DNA of 64,000 nt from Pseudaminobacter sp040045035 (GCF_040045035.1 NZ_JBDZDS010000001.1:820981-884980), one strand, 5' to 3'. Positions 36,650 through 45,558 are shown, numbered from the stretch's first letter. Notes: generated by a model not told the origin, from the letters alone. Translations and numbers: made by a program.

Positions 36650-37648
36650 ATGGAATGGATCACCGTCCTCAACTACCCGGTCTATCTGGCGATCTTCATC
36701 TGCATTTACGGCTGCCTCGCCATCGGGCTGAACATTCAATGGGGCTATGCGGGCCTTTTCAATGCCGGTGTAGCGGGGTTCTTCGCGATCGGCGCCTATA
36801 CCTCGGCGATCCTGACATCGCCGTGGGCCGAAGGCCGCCTCGGCGGCTTTGACCTGCCCTTTCCCGTGGGGCTCGTCGGCGCGATGCTACTGGCCGGTCT
36901 GCTCGCATGGCCGATCGGCAAGATATGCCTGCGCTTCCGGTCCGACTATCTGGCTATCGTGACGATCGGCGTGGCCGAAGGCATTCGTCTCGTTGCGCGC
37001 TCCGAGGAGTGGTTGACCAATTCCGCGCGCGGAATCAGCGCCATCCCTCGGCCTTTCGGCGACCTGCCTTACGCCAAGGCGCAACTGGTCTATCTGGGCA
37101 TCACCGCACTGATCCTGCTTGTCGCCTATGTGCTTGTCCAGCGACAGGCCGTCTCGCCCTGGGGCCGGATGATGCGCGCTATCCGCGATAACGAAAGCGC
37201 GGCTCAGGCCATGGGCAAGGACGTGCCTTACCGCCGCCTCGAAGCCTTCATCCTGGGTTCGGCGTTGATGGGCCTGGCGGGTGCGCTGTATGTCCATCTC
37301 GCCCGCACCATCACGCCGGACGCCATCGACCCGATGCTCATCACATTCCTGGTCTGGATCATGGTCATTCTGGGCGGGTCGGGAAACAACCGTGGCGTGC
37401 TCCTCGGCGCGATCATCGTCTGGGTCATTTGGTCCACATCCGAGATCGTGACCGATCAGTTGCCGTCGGAATACGCCTTGAAAGCCAAATACGGCCGCAT
37501 GTTCCTGATCGGGCTGCTGCTGCAACTCGTGCTTCGCTTCCGGCCCGAAGGGATCTTGCCGGAGAAGTTGCGCAAAGAACCCCGGGAGGAGCGGCGGGTG
37601 GGGGAACAAGACTCCGTCACACAGGCCACCGGGAACATCATCAATTGA
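36650..37648 (+). CDS. Branched-chain-type amino acid ABC transporter permease (LivM-like)
   Basis: 332-aa permease. GLNIQWGYAGLFNAGVAGFF near residue 27 and the cytoplasmic coupling region RMMRAIRDNESAAQAMGKD are LivM hallmarks. It starts 12 bases after the LivH-like gene, with GGAGG upstream. The hydrophilic C-terminal tail (residues ~305-332) is charged. Confidence 0.93.
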   Translation: MEWITVLNYPVYLAIFICIYGCLAIGLNIQWGYAGLFNAGVAGFFAIGAYTSAILTSPWAEGRLGGFDLPFPVGLVGAMLLAGLLAWPIGKICLRFRSDYLAIVTIGVAEGIRLVARSEEWLTNSARGISAIPRPFGDLPYAKAQLVYLGITALILLVAYVLVQRQAVSPWGRMMRAIRDNESAAQAMGKDVPYRRLEAFILGSALMGLAGALYVHLARTITPDAIDPMLITFLVWIMVILGGSGNNRGVLLGAIIVWVIWSTSEIVTDQLPSEYALKAKYGRMFLIGLLLQLVLRFRPEGILPEKLRKEPREERRVGEQDSVTQATGNIIN

Positions 37649-37700
37649 GTTTACCCAGCAAGGCGAATGGATCGCCGACCTGACAACGATGGAGGATGGA

Positions 37701-38900
37701 ATGAAAGCAAAGCACCTTGGACTGGCCTCGCTGTTGCTGGGGGCGAGTGCCCTGGCGACGCCGGCGCTTGCCGACGTCAATATCGGCCTGCTGAACGGGA
37801 TTACCGGCGGCGCCGCTGCGATGGCGCCGGAAATAACCAAGTCGCTCCAGTTCGCAGTGGATCAGATAAACGAACAGGGCGGCGTCCTGCAGGGTGAAAA
37901 GCTGGTCGGCATCATGGCCGACGACGGGTGCAGCCCGCAGGTCGCCGCCGACGCGGCCACCAAGCTCGTCAACGTCTCCCAGGTCATCGGCGTGGTCGGG
38001 CCGTTGTGCTCGGGAGCGCTGATGGCGGCTGCAAATTCGGCGACGATCCCGGCCGGTGTCATCCTGATCTCGCAGTCCGCGACGTCGCCCGAGATCACGA
38101 CACTCAAGGACAACGACCTGGTGTTCCGGACGATTCCGTCGGACGAATATCAGGGCCAGGCGCTGGCGCGGACGCTGCTGGACCGCGGCACCAAGAAAGT
38201 AGCCGTTTCCTTCATCAACAACGACTACGGCAAGGGCATCGCCGAAGCGTTCAAGAAGGAATACGAAGCCAAGGGCGGAGAGATTTCCGGCTATGAGGCG
38301 CATGAGGAAAACAAGTCGTCCTACCGCGCCGACCTTGCCGGACTGGCCCAGGGCGGTGCCGATACGCTGGTCCTGCTCGACTATGGCGATACGTCCGGCC
38401 TGACCGTCCTGCGCGAGGCGATCGAAAACGGCTTCTTCGAGAAGTTCGTTGGTGCCGAGGGCATGAAGACATCCGCTCCAATCAAGGCGATCGGCGCTGA
38501 CAATCTTACGACGTTCATGGCCTCCGCGCCGGTGAGCACGAAGTCCGAGGCTCTCGATATCTTCAACAAGGCATTTGCCGAAGCTGGCGGCGACATCAAC
38601 GCCAGCTATGTCGGTCCTTCTTACGATGCCGTGTTCCTGCTGGCGCTGGCCATTGAGAAAGCCGGCGGCGACAAGTCCAAATTGTCGGAATCGCTGCGTG
38701 CCGTTTCGAACGGCGAGGGCGAGCCCATTCTTCCCGGCGAATGGAAGAAGGCCAAGGAACTGATCGCTGGAGGTAAGGCGATCGACTACAAGGGCGCTTC
38801 CGGTGAACTCAACTTCGACGCCAATGGCGACGTCCCAGGCAGCTACGCCCTGTTCAAGGTCGCAGGCGACGACTGGGAAGTCGAAACCGAAATGAAATAA
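37701..38900 (+). CDS. Amino-acid-type ABC transporter substrate-binding protein (LivK-like)
   Basis: 399-aa periplasmic binding protein, type 1 fold. A signal peptide (MKAKHLGLASLLLGASALAT, cleavage after PALA) precedes VNIGLLNGITGG. GGAGG six bases before ATG 37701 sets the start. Ligand-binding loops around SQSATSPEITT resemble LivK-type receptors for amino acids or small carboxylates. It is the last importer gene, and a strong hairpin follows. The ligand would reveal the substrate of the whole cluster. Confidence 0.92.
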   Translation: MKAKHLGLASLLLGASALATPALADVNIGLLNGITGGAAAMAPEITKSLQFAVDQINEQGGVLQGEKLVGIMADDGCSPQVAADAATKLVNVSQVIGVVGPLCSGALMAAANSATIPAGVILISQSATSPEITTLKDNDLVFRTIPSDEYQGQALARTLLDRGTKKVAVSFINNDYGKGIAEAFKKEYEAKGGEISGYEAHEENKSSYRADLAGLAQGGADTLVLLDYGDTSGLTVLREAIENGFFEKFVGAEGMKTSAPIKAIGADNLTTFMASAPVSTKSEALDIFNKAFAEAGGDINASYVGPSYDAVFLLALAIEKAGGDKSKLSESLRAVSNGEGEPILPGEWKKAKELIAGGKAIDYKGASGELNFDANGDVPGSYALFKVAGDDWEVETEMK

Positions 38901-38907
38901 ACCACGC

Positions 38908-38937
38908 CGGCGCGGCGGGTTCGAACCCGTCGCGCCG
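38908..38937 (+). terminator. Terminator-like hairpin after the importer operon
   Basis: A 14-bp stem (CGGCGCGGCGGGTT at 38908-38921 with AACCCGTCGCGCCG at 38924-38937, one G-U pair) begins eight bases after the LivK-like stop. There is no T-run, so it may act with Rho or mainly protect the mRNA end. Confidence 0.6.
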
Positions 38938-39038
38938 ACACTATCCAGCCCTCAAGGCGACCGCGATCGGACGAGAAGCAGGCACGTACCCGTGGCAACA
39001 TTGCCGCCGGCCCTTGCCGATGAAGTGAGAGTGTGACG

Positions 39039-40232
39039 ATGACCATCCGGCTTGCCAACCGAATGTCCCAAGTTAAGCCATCCGCCATCCGTGAGCTTTT
39101 GCGGCTCGGCGCGGACCCCAGCATCATGTCCTTTGGCGGGGGCTACCCCGACGCTTCCTTGTTCCCGCTCGAACAGTTGGAGGCAGTTTTCCGCGCTTCG
39201 ATCGCTGGCAATGGGCGGGAAGCGCTGCAATACACCGTCTCCAACGGCAGCCCGAAGCTGCGCGAGCAGATCGCCACGCGAATGACTCGCGACGGTATCG
39301 CCTGTGGGGCCGACAACGTATTGATCCTGCAGGGCGGCCAGCAGGGGCTGGATCTCGTGGCAAAAATGCTGGTCGACAAGGGCGACGTCATCGTCACGGA
39401 AAACCCCACCTTCTTGGGCGCACTCATCGCCTTCAACCCCTGCGAACCCCGCTATGCCGCCGTGCGGATGGACGATGACGGCATGGACATGGACGACCTT
39501 GAGCGGACACTTGAGCGCAATCCGGGGGCCAAGCTTATCTATACCGTGCCCGACTTTCAGAACCCGACCGGCGTGACGCTGAGCCTGGAGCGCCGCAAGA
39601 AGTTGGTCGAACTGGCGAACAGGTTCGATCTCGTCGTCCTCGAAGACACGCCCTATCGCGAAATCCGCTATCAGGGCGAGCCGATCCCGCCGATCAAGAG
39701 CTTCGACACCGGAGGCCGCGTCATCTATCTCGGCAGCTTCTCCAAAATTCTCGCGCCCGGTTTGCGGTTGGGCTGGGCCGTCGCCTCCGAGGAACTCATC
39801 CAGCAGCTTGGGCTGCTGAAGCTTGCCGCCGACACCCAGTGCAGCACGCTGAACATGGCGGCGGTATCCCTGTTTCTCGAAAAATACGACATCGATTCAC
39901 ACATTGCGTCTATCCGCCAGACCTATCGCCACAAGAAGGACCTGATGCTCGAAACCATCAGGCGGACCTTCCCGCAGGACGTTGTGTTCACCGAACCTAG
40001 CGGCGGCCTTTTCACATGGCTGACCTTTCCGGACGGCTTTGACACCGCTCGCTTCATGGCTGATTACGCGTTGCCAGAGGCGAAGGTTGCCTACGTCCCC
40101 GGCGCGACGTTTTTCCCGCTGGAGCAGGAGGTCAACCACGCGCGGGTCAGCTATTCCACGCAAGCGGACGAAGTCATCGTCAAGGGGATCACCGCGCTCG
40201 GCAAGCTGCTGACCGCTAGGCGCAAAGCCTGA
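39039..40232 (+). CDS. PLP-dependent aminotransferase, class I/II (2-aminoadipate/MocR-like subgroup)
   Basis: 397-aa fold-type I aminotransferase. The PLP-binding lysine is Lys236 in GSFSKILAPGLRLGW; FQNPTGVTLS and LEDTPYREIRY are the usual cofactor-contact motifs, and a C-terminal substrate Arg lies in HARVSYST. No N-terminal DNA-binding domain, so it is an enzyme and not a MocR regulator. Relatives act on 2-aminoadipate, aromatic or branched amino acids. Downstream of an amino-acid importer and upstream of 2-oxo-acid enzymes, it probably makes the 2-oxo acid used by the cluster. Confidence 0.9.
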   Translation: MTIRLANRMSQVKPSAIRELLRLGADPSIMSFGGGYPDASLFPLEQLEAVFRASIAGNGREALQYTVSNGSPKLREQIATRMTRDGIACGADNVLILQGGQQGLDLVAKMLVDKGDVIVTENPTFLGALIAFNPCEPRYAAVRMDDDGMDMDDLERTLERNPGAKLIYTVPDFQNPTGVTLSLERRKKLVELANRFDLVVLEDTPYREIRYQGEPIPPIKSFDTGGRVIYLGSFSKILAPGLRLGWAVASEELIQQLGLLKLAADTQCSTLNMAAVSLFLEKYDIDSHIASIRQTYRHKKDLMLETIRRTFPQDVVFTEPSGGLFTWLTFPDGFDTARFMADYALPEAKVAYVPGATFFPLEQEVNHARVSYSTQADEVIVKGITALGKLLTARRKA

Positions 40233-40266
40233 CCTTTGCCGGCAGCCTGCAATCAAGGAAGAACCG

Positions 40267-40932
40267 ATGCCTACAAAAATCCACAGCACACGCCCGAACA
40301 GTTCGGCGCGTGACGTTCTGCAAGGCTGGGCGTCGGTGCCGGTGACGATCTTGTCAGACGTGACTGGCGGCCGGCTGCTGACGGATAGCCGGATAAGGCC
40401 GCTTCGCCCGTTCGAGCTCGGCACGCGGATGGTCGGGCAGGCTGTCACGGCCTGGTGCGAACGCGCCGACTTCGGACCGTCGCTGCATGCGATCGACATC
40501 GCCGGGGAAGGCGACATCGTGGTCATCGATGCTGGCGGCAGCATTGACACGGCCTATGTCGGCGAACTGCTGTGCGGTGCCGCTCGCCGAAAGAAGATTG
40601 CCGGCCTGATCGTCAACGGCTCCGTCCGCGACATCGACACGATCGCAAGCTGGCCCGACTTTCCCGTGTATTGTCTTGGCACCACGGCGCGCGGACCCTT
40701 GTCGAAGGAGCGCGGTTTCGTAAATGGGCCGATCGTTTTCGGCGGCGTTCCGGCGAAGCCCGGCGATCTCGTTGTGGGTGACAATGATGGTCTTGCCATC
40801 GTTCCAGCGGAAGACGCAGAAGCCCTCCTCGCCTTGGCTCTGGAGCGTGTTCGCCTCGAAGAACAATGGGCGGCGGAACTGGCGGCGGGCAGGACTTTGC
40901 TCGATGTGTTCAGCGTTCCGGACGCCATCTAG
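40267..40932 (+). CDS. RraA-family aldolase/decarboxylase (4-hydroxy-4-methyl-2-oxoglutarate aldolase-like)
   Basis: 221 aa of the RraA/HMG-aldolase family. The metal/substrate loop is GELLCGAARRKKIAGLIVNG followed by the catalytic Arg121-Asp122 pair in SVRDID. Enzymatic members cleave 4-hydroxy-4-methyl-2-oxoglutarate to two pyruvates and decarboxylate oxaloacetate; others only inhibit RNase E. Enzymatic function is favoured by neighbours acting on 2-oxo acids. It lies 34 bases after the aminotransferase gene. Confidence 0.83.
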   Translation: MPTKIHSTRPNSSARDVLQGWASVPVTILSDVTGGRLLTDSRIRPLRPFELGTRMVGQAVTAWCERADFGPSLHAIDIAGEGDIVVIDAGGSIDTAYVGELLCGAARRKKIAGLIVNGSVRDIDTIASWPDFPVYCLGTTARGPLSKERGFVNGPIVFGGVPAKPGDLVVGDNDGLAIVPAEDAEALLALALERVRLEEQWAAELAAGRTLLDVFSVPDAI

Positions 40933-40988
40933 AGGCTGTTTTTATTGGGCGCTTGAAAACGATTTTATCGAAATCGGAGGATGAGGAT

Positions 40989-41759
40989 TTGACACAGGCT
41001 ATCGGCGAGATCGCCAAGAAGCTGGTTGCCGAACATAACGACGGCACCAAATTCCACAGGCTGGACGGGATCAATGGCCTGGCCGACGCCTATCGGGTAC
41101 AGGATGCCTACGTCGCCGCGATCATCGGCGACAACGGAACAGCGGGCTACAAGATCGGCCTGACTTCAAAGCGCATGCAGGAGATGTGCGGCATCGACCA
41201 GCCCATCAGGGGATCCATCTTCACCAATCGTGTCGTCGAATCCGGCGCCCAGCTGTCGCTGGCAGACTATCACCATCTCGGCCTTGAATTCGAAATCTGC
41301 GTCCGGCTCGGTCATGACCTGGTGCCGGATGGTGTTCCGTTCACGCCCGAAAGTGCGGGAGCTGCGGTCGATGCGGTCGCCGCCGCGATCGAACTGGTGG
41401 ATGACCGCCATGCCGACTACAGCGTTCTCCACTGCGAGACGTTGGTGGCGGACAATTCCTGGAATGCGGGGATCGTGGTCGGACCGTTCGTGTCGCCACC
41501 GAGCCGCATGGAAGAGGCCGAGGGTATCGCCTATCAGGAAGGCGTCGAAATTGCGCGCGGCCGTGGCGCGGATGCGCTCGGGCATCCGTTCGTGCCGTTG
41601 GCTTGGCTCGCCAACCATCTCGCGGCCTCCGGGCAGATCTTGCGCAAGGGCGATGTCGTCATGACGGGCAGCATCGTGACCACACGCTTCCCGGCTGGCC
41701 CCTTCAACTATCGCTTCGATGTCTCCGGGATAGGCAGCGTCGAGGTCAGCGGGGCCTGA
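40989..41759 (+). CDS. 2-oxopent-4-enoate hydratase/4-oxalocrotonate decarboxylase family protein
   Basis: 256 aa, beginning at TTG 40989 with GGAGG eight bases upstream (no in-frame ATG fits). Family motifs include GYKIGLTSKRMQEMCGIDQP, the metal ligands in LGLEFEICVRLG, and IELVDDRHAD. The family hydrates 2-oxo-4-enoates to 4-hydroxy-2-oxo acids or decarboxylates 4-oxalocrotonate. The product of hydration is the substrate of the aldolase at 32.9 kb. TTG initiation implies modest expression. Confidence 0.88.
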   Translation: MTQAIGEIAKKLVAEHNDGTKFHRLDGINGLADAYRVQDAYVAAIIGDNGTAGYKIGLTSKRMQEMCGIDQPIRGSIFTNRVVESGAQLSLADYHHLGLEFEICVRLGHDLVPDGVPFTPESAGAAVDAVAAAIELVDDRHADYSVLHCETLVADNSWNAGIVVGPFVSPPSRMEEAEGIAYQEGVEIARGRGADALGHPFVPLAWLANHLAASGQILRKGDVVMTGSIVTTRFPAGPFNYRFDVSGIGSVEVSGA

Positions 41760-41822
41760 CGCCGGCAGGGCCGTCTGCCCGGCGGCAGACTTCAATGGTG
41801 CACTGAAGAAAGAGGCTATGTG

Positions 41823-42557
41823 ATGGACTTTGGATTGAGCGGTAGGTCCGCCCTCGTCATGGGCGCGTCGAAAGGGCTTGGCTTTGCTGTTGCCAGGGAA
41901 CTGGCCGCCGAGGGCGTAAACATCGCCATTTGCGCGCGGGATGAAGCTCGGCTCAAAGGGGCCGCGGAGAAGCTGGGGGCGACCGCCCTGGTCGGCGATT
42001 TGCGACAGCCTGGAGCGGGGCGGCGCTTGGTTGAGCAGGCGACCGCGACACTCGGCGCGGTCGATATCCTTGTGGTCAACACGGGCGGACCGGCAACGAT
42101 GCCGTTCGAAAACATCTCCGCAGATGACTGGCGCGGTGCCTTCGAGGGACTGTTCATGAGCGCGACCGATGCGATTGGGGCGGCGATCCCCGGCATGCGC
42201 GAGCGCAACTGGGGCCGGATCCTGCTGGTGACGTCGATCGCCGCCAAGGAGCCGATCAACAATTTCACTATCTCGAACGCCTTGCGCGCCGGGCTGCACG
42301 GATTGACGAAGACCTTGAGTCGCGAATTTGCCGCCAACGGCATTACCGTCAATGCCCTGATGCCGGGTTACACCATGACGGAGCGGCTGGCGGAGGCGAA
42401 GCTCGATCTCCAAAAGGTCGCCGGGATGATCCCCATGGGGCGAATTGGCCAGCCGGAAGAGTTTGCTGCCCTCGCCACATTTCTGGCATCTGACAGGGCA
42501 AGCTACATCACCGGGCAAGCGATTGCCTGCGACGGCGGTGCCTTGTGGTCGATTTGA
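41823..42557 (+). CDS. Atypical SDR-family protein lacking the Tyr-Lys pair
   Basis: 244-aa Rossmann-fold SDR. The cofactor motif GASKGLG is near residue 13 and NTGG follows beta-4. Where classical SDRs have YxxxK this protein reads ISNALRAGLHGLTK, with Ser and Arg in place of Tyr and Lys. Overall pattern (AAIPGMRERNWGRILLVTS, GQAIACDGGALWSI) matches a 3-oxoacyl-reductase-like subgroup in which this replacement recurs. Chemistry is therefore uncertain. AAGAAAGAGG precedes ATG 41823. Last gene of the cluster. A relic of the same subgroup lies near 57.8 kb. Confidence 0.85.
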   Translation: MDFGLSGRSALVMGASKGLGFAVARELAAEGVNIAICARDEARLKGAAEKLGATALVGDLRQPGAGRRLVEQATATLGAVDILVVNTGGPATMPFENISADDWRGAFEGLFMSATDAIGAAIPGMRERNWGRILLVTSIAAKEPINNFTISNALRAGLHGLTKTLSREFAANGITVNALMPGYTMTERLAEAKLDLQKVAGMIPMGRIGQPEEFAALATFLASDRASYITGQAIACDGGALWSI

Positions 42558-42606
42558 ATTGAGAATAGCCAACGCTTGATCTGCGACCCGGCTCAGTGCC
42601 GCTCCA

Positions 42607-43686
42607 TCATTCAGGGCCGGGTAGGCTGCCATCGACGTCGTCACCCGAGCTTGTCAGAGACTGCCGCTTCGCGAACCGCAGGATCACGCCCAGTGCCGCT
42701 GCGGCCGGTATCGCCAACAGCAAGCCGATGAAGCCGAACAGCCATCCAAAGGCGAACAGCGCAAACATCATCCAGACTGGGTTGAGTTTGACGCGAGGAC
42801 CGATAACACGCGGCGACAGGACATAATCGGCAAGCATTTCTCCGACGATGAAGATGCCCCCCACAACAGCGACGGGTGCCCAGTTGGGCCAGAACTGGGC
42901 TATCGCAACACACACGGCTACGAAGAAGCCGGTGGCGGCCCCGAAATACGGCACAAAACTGATGAGGCCCGCGGTGATACCTATCAAAATGGCATGGTTG
43001 AGGCCGGTCAGCTTGAGCGCTGTTGCGTAGAGCACGGCGAGAACGAGACAGATAACGAGCTGCCCGCGCACAAAGCCAGCAACCGTATCGTGGATTTCGC
43101 GCCCAAGCGCCCGAACCTGGTCGCGGTGCGCGGGGGGAAACCAGCCGTCGACGGTCGCAATCATTCGGTGCCAGTCAATTGCCAGATAAATGGCGATGAT
43201 CGGCGTGATGATGAGCAGTGAAAGAAGGCGGATCAAGGCCAGTCCGCCCGACCATGCCGAGCGAAGGAAGCCATCGAGCCAAGCGCTGCCCATCGCGCCC
43301 GCGACACCGCCGGAGGATGGCTCGATATGAAGCTCATCACCCATGATACGGTGCAGCCAGGGACGGCTTGCATCGGTCATCAGCGACTGGAGCCGTGCGA
43401 CATAGCGAGGAAATTCCTCGATAAAGAATCTGAGTTCGCCAATGATGGCCGGGAGCATCACCAAGAGAACGGCGACAAGACCCGCAAACAGCGGCAGGAA
43501 GACGATGAGAGCTGCAAAGGAACGGCCAATTCCAAACCGCTCCAATCTGTCGACCGCCGGAACGAGCAGATAGGCGAGCAATGCGCCGACGACGAACGGC
43601 AAGAGGATTTGGTGCAACAGCACCAGCGCAACCACAGCTAAAGCAGAGACCGCAATCCAGAACGTGGCTGGTTGCGCAAATCTCAT
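42607..43686 (-). CDS. AI-2E/PerM-family permease
   Basis: 359-aa membrane protein with about eight hydrophobic segments, an amphipathic central region and the family motif GLISFVPYFGAATGFF; the C-terminal part reads NPVWMMFALFAFGWLFGFIG. Members export small molecules or act as Na+(Li+)/H+ antiporters. The ATG 43686 with GGAG eight bases upstream is preferred to a start in the repeat upstream. It is convergent to the SDR gene. Confidence 0.88.
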   Translation of the reverse strand: MRFAQPATFWIAVSALAVVALVLLHQILLPFVVGALLAYLLVPAVDRLERFGIGRSFAALIVFLPLFAGLVAVLLVMLPAIIGELRFFIEEFPRYVARLQSLMTDASRPWLHRIMGDELHIEPSSGGVAGAMGSAWLDGFLRSAWSGGLALIRLLSLLIITPIIAIYLAIDWHRMIATVDGWFPPAHRDQVRALGREIHDTVAGFVRGQLVICLVLAVLYATALKLTGLNHAILIGITAGLISFVPYFGAATGFFVAVCVAIAQFWPNWAPVAVVGGIFIVGEMLADYVLSPRVIGPRVKLNPVWMMFALFAFGWLFGFIGLLLAIPAAAALGVILRFAKRQSLTSSGDDVDGSLPGPE

Positions 43687-43701
43687 CGAGTTTCTCCGCC
43701 T

Positions 43702-43753
43702 GGCACCCGGCCGCTGCCTCCCCATAAGCGGGGAGGTAGGGGCACCGGGTGCC
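43702..43753. repeat. Nested palindrome downstream of the sulfatase gene
   Basis: Outer arms GGCACCCGG (43702-43710) and CCGGGTGCC (43745-43753), inner arms TGCCTCCCC (43715-43723) and GGGGAGGTA (43730-43738) around ATAAGC. It fills the gap between the sulfatase stop and the AI-2E gene. Its CCTCCCC-GGGGAGG core resembles the modules at 22.1-22.3 kb, pointing to a dispersed repeat that may also terminate transcription. Confidence 0.65.
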
Positions 43754-43770
43754 TTCATTTAACGAGTTGG

Positions 43771-45558
43771 CTAGTCGCTCGGGTGGTTCGCCAAGGCCTT
43801 CTTGACCTGATCGAGGATGCCGCTGAGATTGTAGCTTTCGGGGGCTTGCAGCGGCGGGAATTTTTCGTAGGTCTCGAGGTGTCGCAGCCACAACTGCTGT
43901 CCGATCGGCAGCAAGTTCCAATCGTACTGGAACGCGGTCGCCGGAGCGCCCAACGCGCCGCCAATGCTCAAGGCCGTCTTCTGATCGATGCCGACCGCCT
44001 GCTCGAAGGGGTCACGCTTGATGTTCTGCACCAGGGTGAAGTGGAATGGGACGAGCGGCAGAATCCAGCCGGACGGCCCCGGTTGGGACATGGTGTAGTA
44101 CATCTTCCAGTTCTTGTAGCGTACCGCGGACGGCGTCGCTCCTGAATAGTAGAAGAAGTAGTCACGTGCCGATTTCGTGGACTTACCTTCGAGCATGTCG
44201 GTCTGGTCGAAGCCATCAAGTGTCGTCTTGACGATGCCTGGATACTGCCCCGCCTCGATTTGCTGCTTCAGCCCGTCACCCTTGGGGCCGCCGGCGATGT
44301 CGACCAGCGTCGGCACCCAGTCAAGGGCTGCGAACAACTGGTTGTTGATTGTGCCTGGCTTGATCACGCCCGGCCAGCGGATCACCATAGGCGCGCGATA
44401 ACCGCCCTCCCAAGCCTCGCCCTTCTGGCCCTTGAAGGGGGTAATGCCGCCATCCGGGAAAGTGATTGCCTCAGCGCCGTTATCTGTGGTGAAGACCACG
44501 ATGGTGTTGTCGAGCTGGCCCATATCCTCCAGCTTCTTGAGGACGACGCCGACATTGTCGTCGAGCTGCTTCATGCCAGCTTCATTCACGCCCCAGTCCT
44601 TGCCGCCGCGCTCGCCGACCATGGCTTCGTATTTCGGCGACAGAACGGTCACGACATGCATGCGGGCGGGGTTGTACCAGACGAAGAAGGGCTTGTTGGT
44701 CTTCTTCGGGTCGTTGCGGTCGAGGAAGTCGACGACCTTGTCCGAGATTTCCTCGTCCACCGTCTTGGAGCGCTCAAGCGTCAGCGGCCCCTCGTCGGAA
44801 CACATCTGCTTTTGCTCCGTGCCGTCGGGGGATTTGCACGACAGCACGTTCCGCGGCGGCGTGAGACAGGTCGTCGTCGTGGGGTCGACCGCGCCCGGCA
44901 CCTCCGCAATGCCGGGGATCGGCGTGTTGCGGCAAGGTGGCGCGACGGTCTGAGTGCTCGGATTCTTGTTGATGTCCGGGAAGCTCACCTGCTGCATGGC
45001 ATCGAGGTGATAGAGATAGCCCCAGTATTCCTGGAAACCGTGTGCGGTTGGAAGCGATGCGGTGTGATCGCCCAGATGGTTCTTGCCGAATTCGCCGGTG
45101 GTGTAGCCAAGGTCGAGCAGGAACTTGGCCAGCGCCGGCGTGCCAGGCTGCAGATAGGATGGGCTGCCGGGCAACTGTGGCGGGATCATGCCTGTGCGCA
45201 GCGGATACATGCCGGTGAAGAAGGCGTTGCGGCCGGAGGTGCAGCTCTGCATGGCCACATAGTCGGTGAACATCGCACCGTCCTTGCCGATGCGGTCGAT
45301 GTTTGGCGTTTCGCCGACCATCACGCCGCGATGGTAGATGCTCGGCTGCATCCAGCCGATGTCGTCGCCCATGATGAACATGATGTTCGGTCGCTGCGGC
45401 TGCGGTTGAGGTGGCTGTTGCTGCGCTTGGGCGAAGGACGCGGCGGCGGTCACAGCCGAGAGCAAGGCCGTGCCCCCGATCAAAGCCGTTTTTGTCCATA
45501 GACGCCTGAGGCAGGGCCTTCCGTCTGTAGTCTCTGAGAACGCACGAACATCACTCAT
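43771..45558 (-). CDS. Secreted type I sulfatase with CTSGR active-site motif
   Basis: 595-aa alkaline-phosphatase-superfamily sulfatase. A Tat/Sec-like signal region (LRRLWTKTALIGGTALLS) ends near AQA, then a Gln/Pro linker. Metal aspartates are Asp65-Asp66 (MGDDIGWM); the formylglycine Cys is Cys106 in QSCTSGR; TTDNGAE supplies the second metal site. The usual motif is C-x-P/A-x-R; here the third position is Ser. It hydrolyses a sulfate ester in the periplasm after Cys is oxidised. ATG 45558 overlaps the stop of the maturase gene (ATGA). Confidence 0.9.
   Translation of the reverse strand: MSDVRAFSETTDGRPCLRRLWTKTALIGGTALLSAVTAAASFAQAQQQPPQPQPQRPNIMFIMGDDIGWMQPSIYHRGVMVGETPNIDRIGKDGAMFTDYVAMQSCTSGRNAFFTGMYPLRTGMIPPQLPGSPSYLQPGTPALAKFLLDLGYTTGEFGKNHLGDHTASLPTAHGFQEYWGYLYHLDAMQQVSFPDINKNPSTQTVAPPCRNTPIPGIAEVPGAVDPTTTTCLTPPRNVLSCKSPDGTEQKQMCSDEGPLTLERSKTVDEEISDKVVDFLDRNDPKKTNKPFFVWYNPARMHVVTVLSPKYEAMVGERGGKDWGVNEAGMKQLDDNVGVVLKKLEDMGQLDNTIVVFTTDNGAEAITFPDGGITPFKGQKGEAWEGGYRAPMVIRWPGVIKPGTINNQLFAALDWVPTLVDIAGGPKGDGLKQQIEAGQYPGIVKTTLDGFDQTDMLEGKSTKSARDYFFYYSGATPSAVRYKNWKMYYTMSQPGPSGWILPLVPFHFTLVQNIKRDPFEQAVGIDQKTALSIGGALGAPATAFQYDWNLLPIGQQLWLRHLETYEKFPPLQAPESYNLSGILDQVKKALANHPSD

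Noticed and set aside
38908..38937. GGGTTCGAACCC looks like a tRNA T-arm
   Set aside because: No acceptor, D-arm or anticodon arm can be built from the upstream bases, which are the end of the LivK-like gene. It is a hairpin after a stop codon.
39039..40232. MocR-type regulator
   Set aside because: Only the aminotransferase domain is encoded; there is no N-terminal GntR winged helix.
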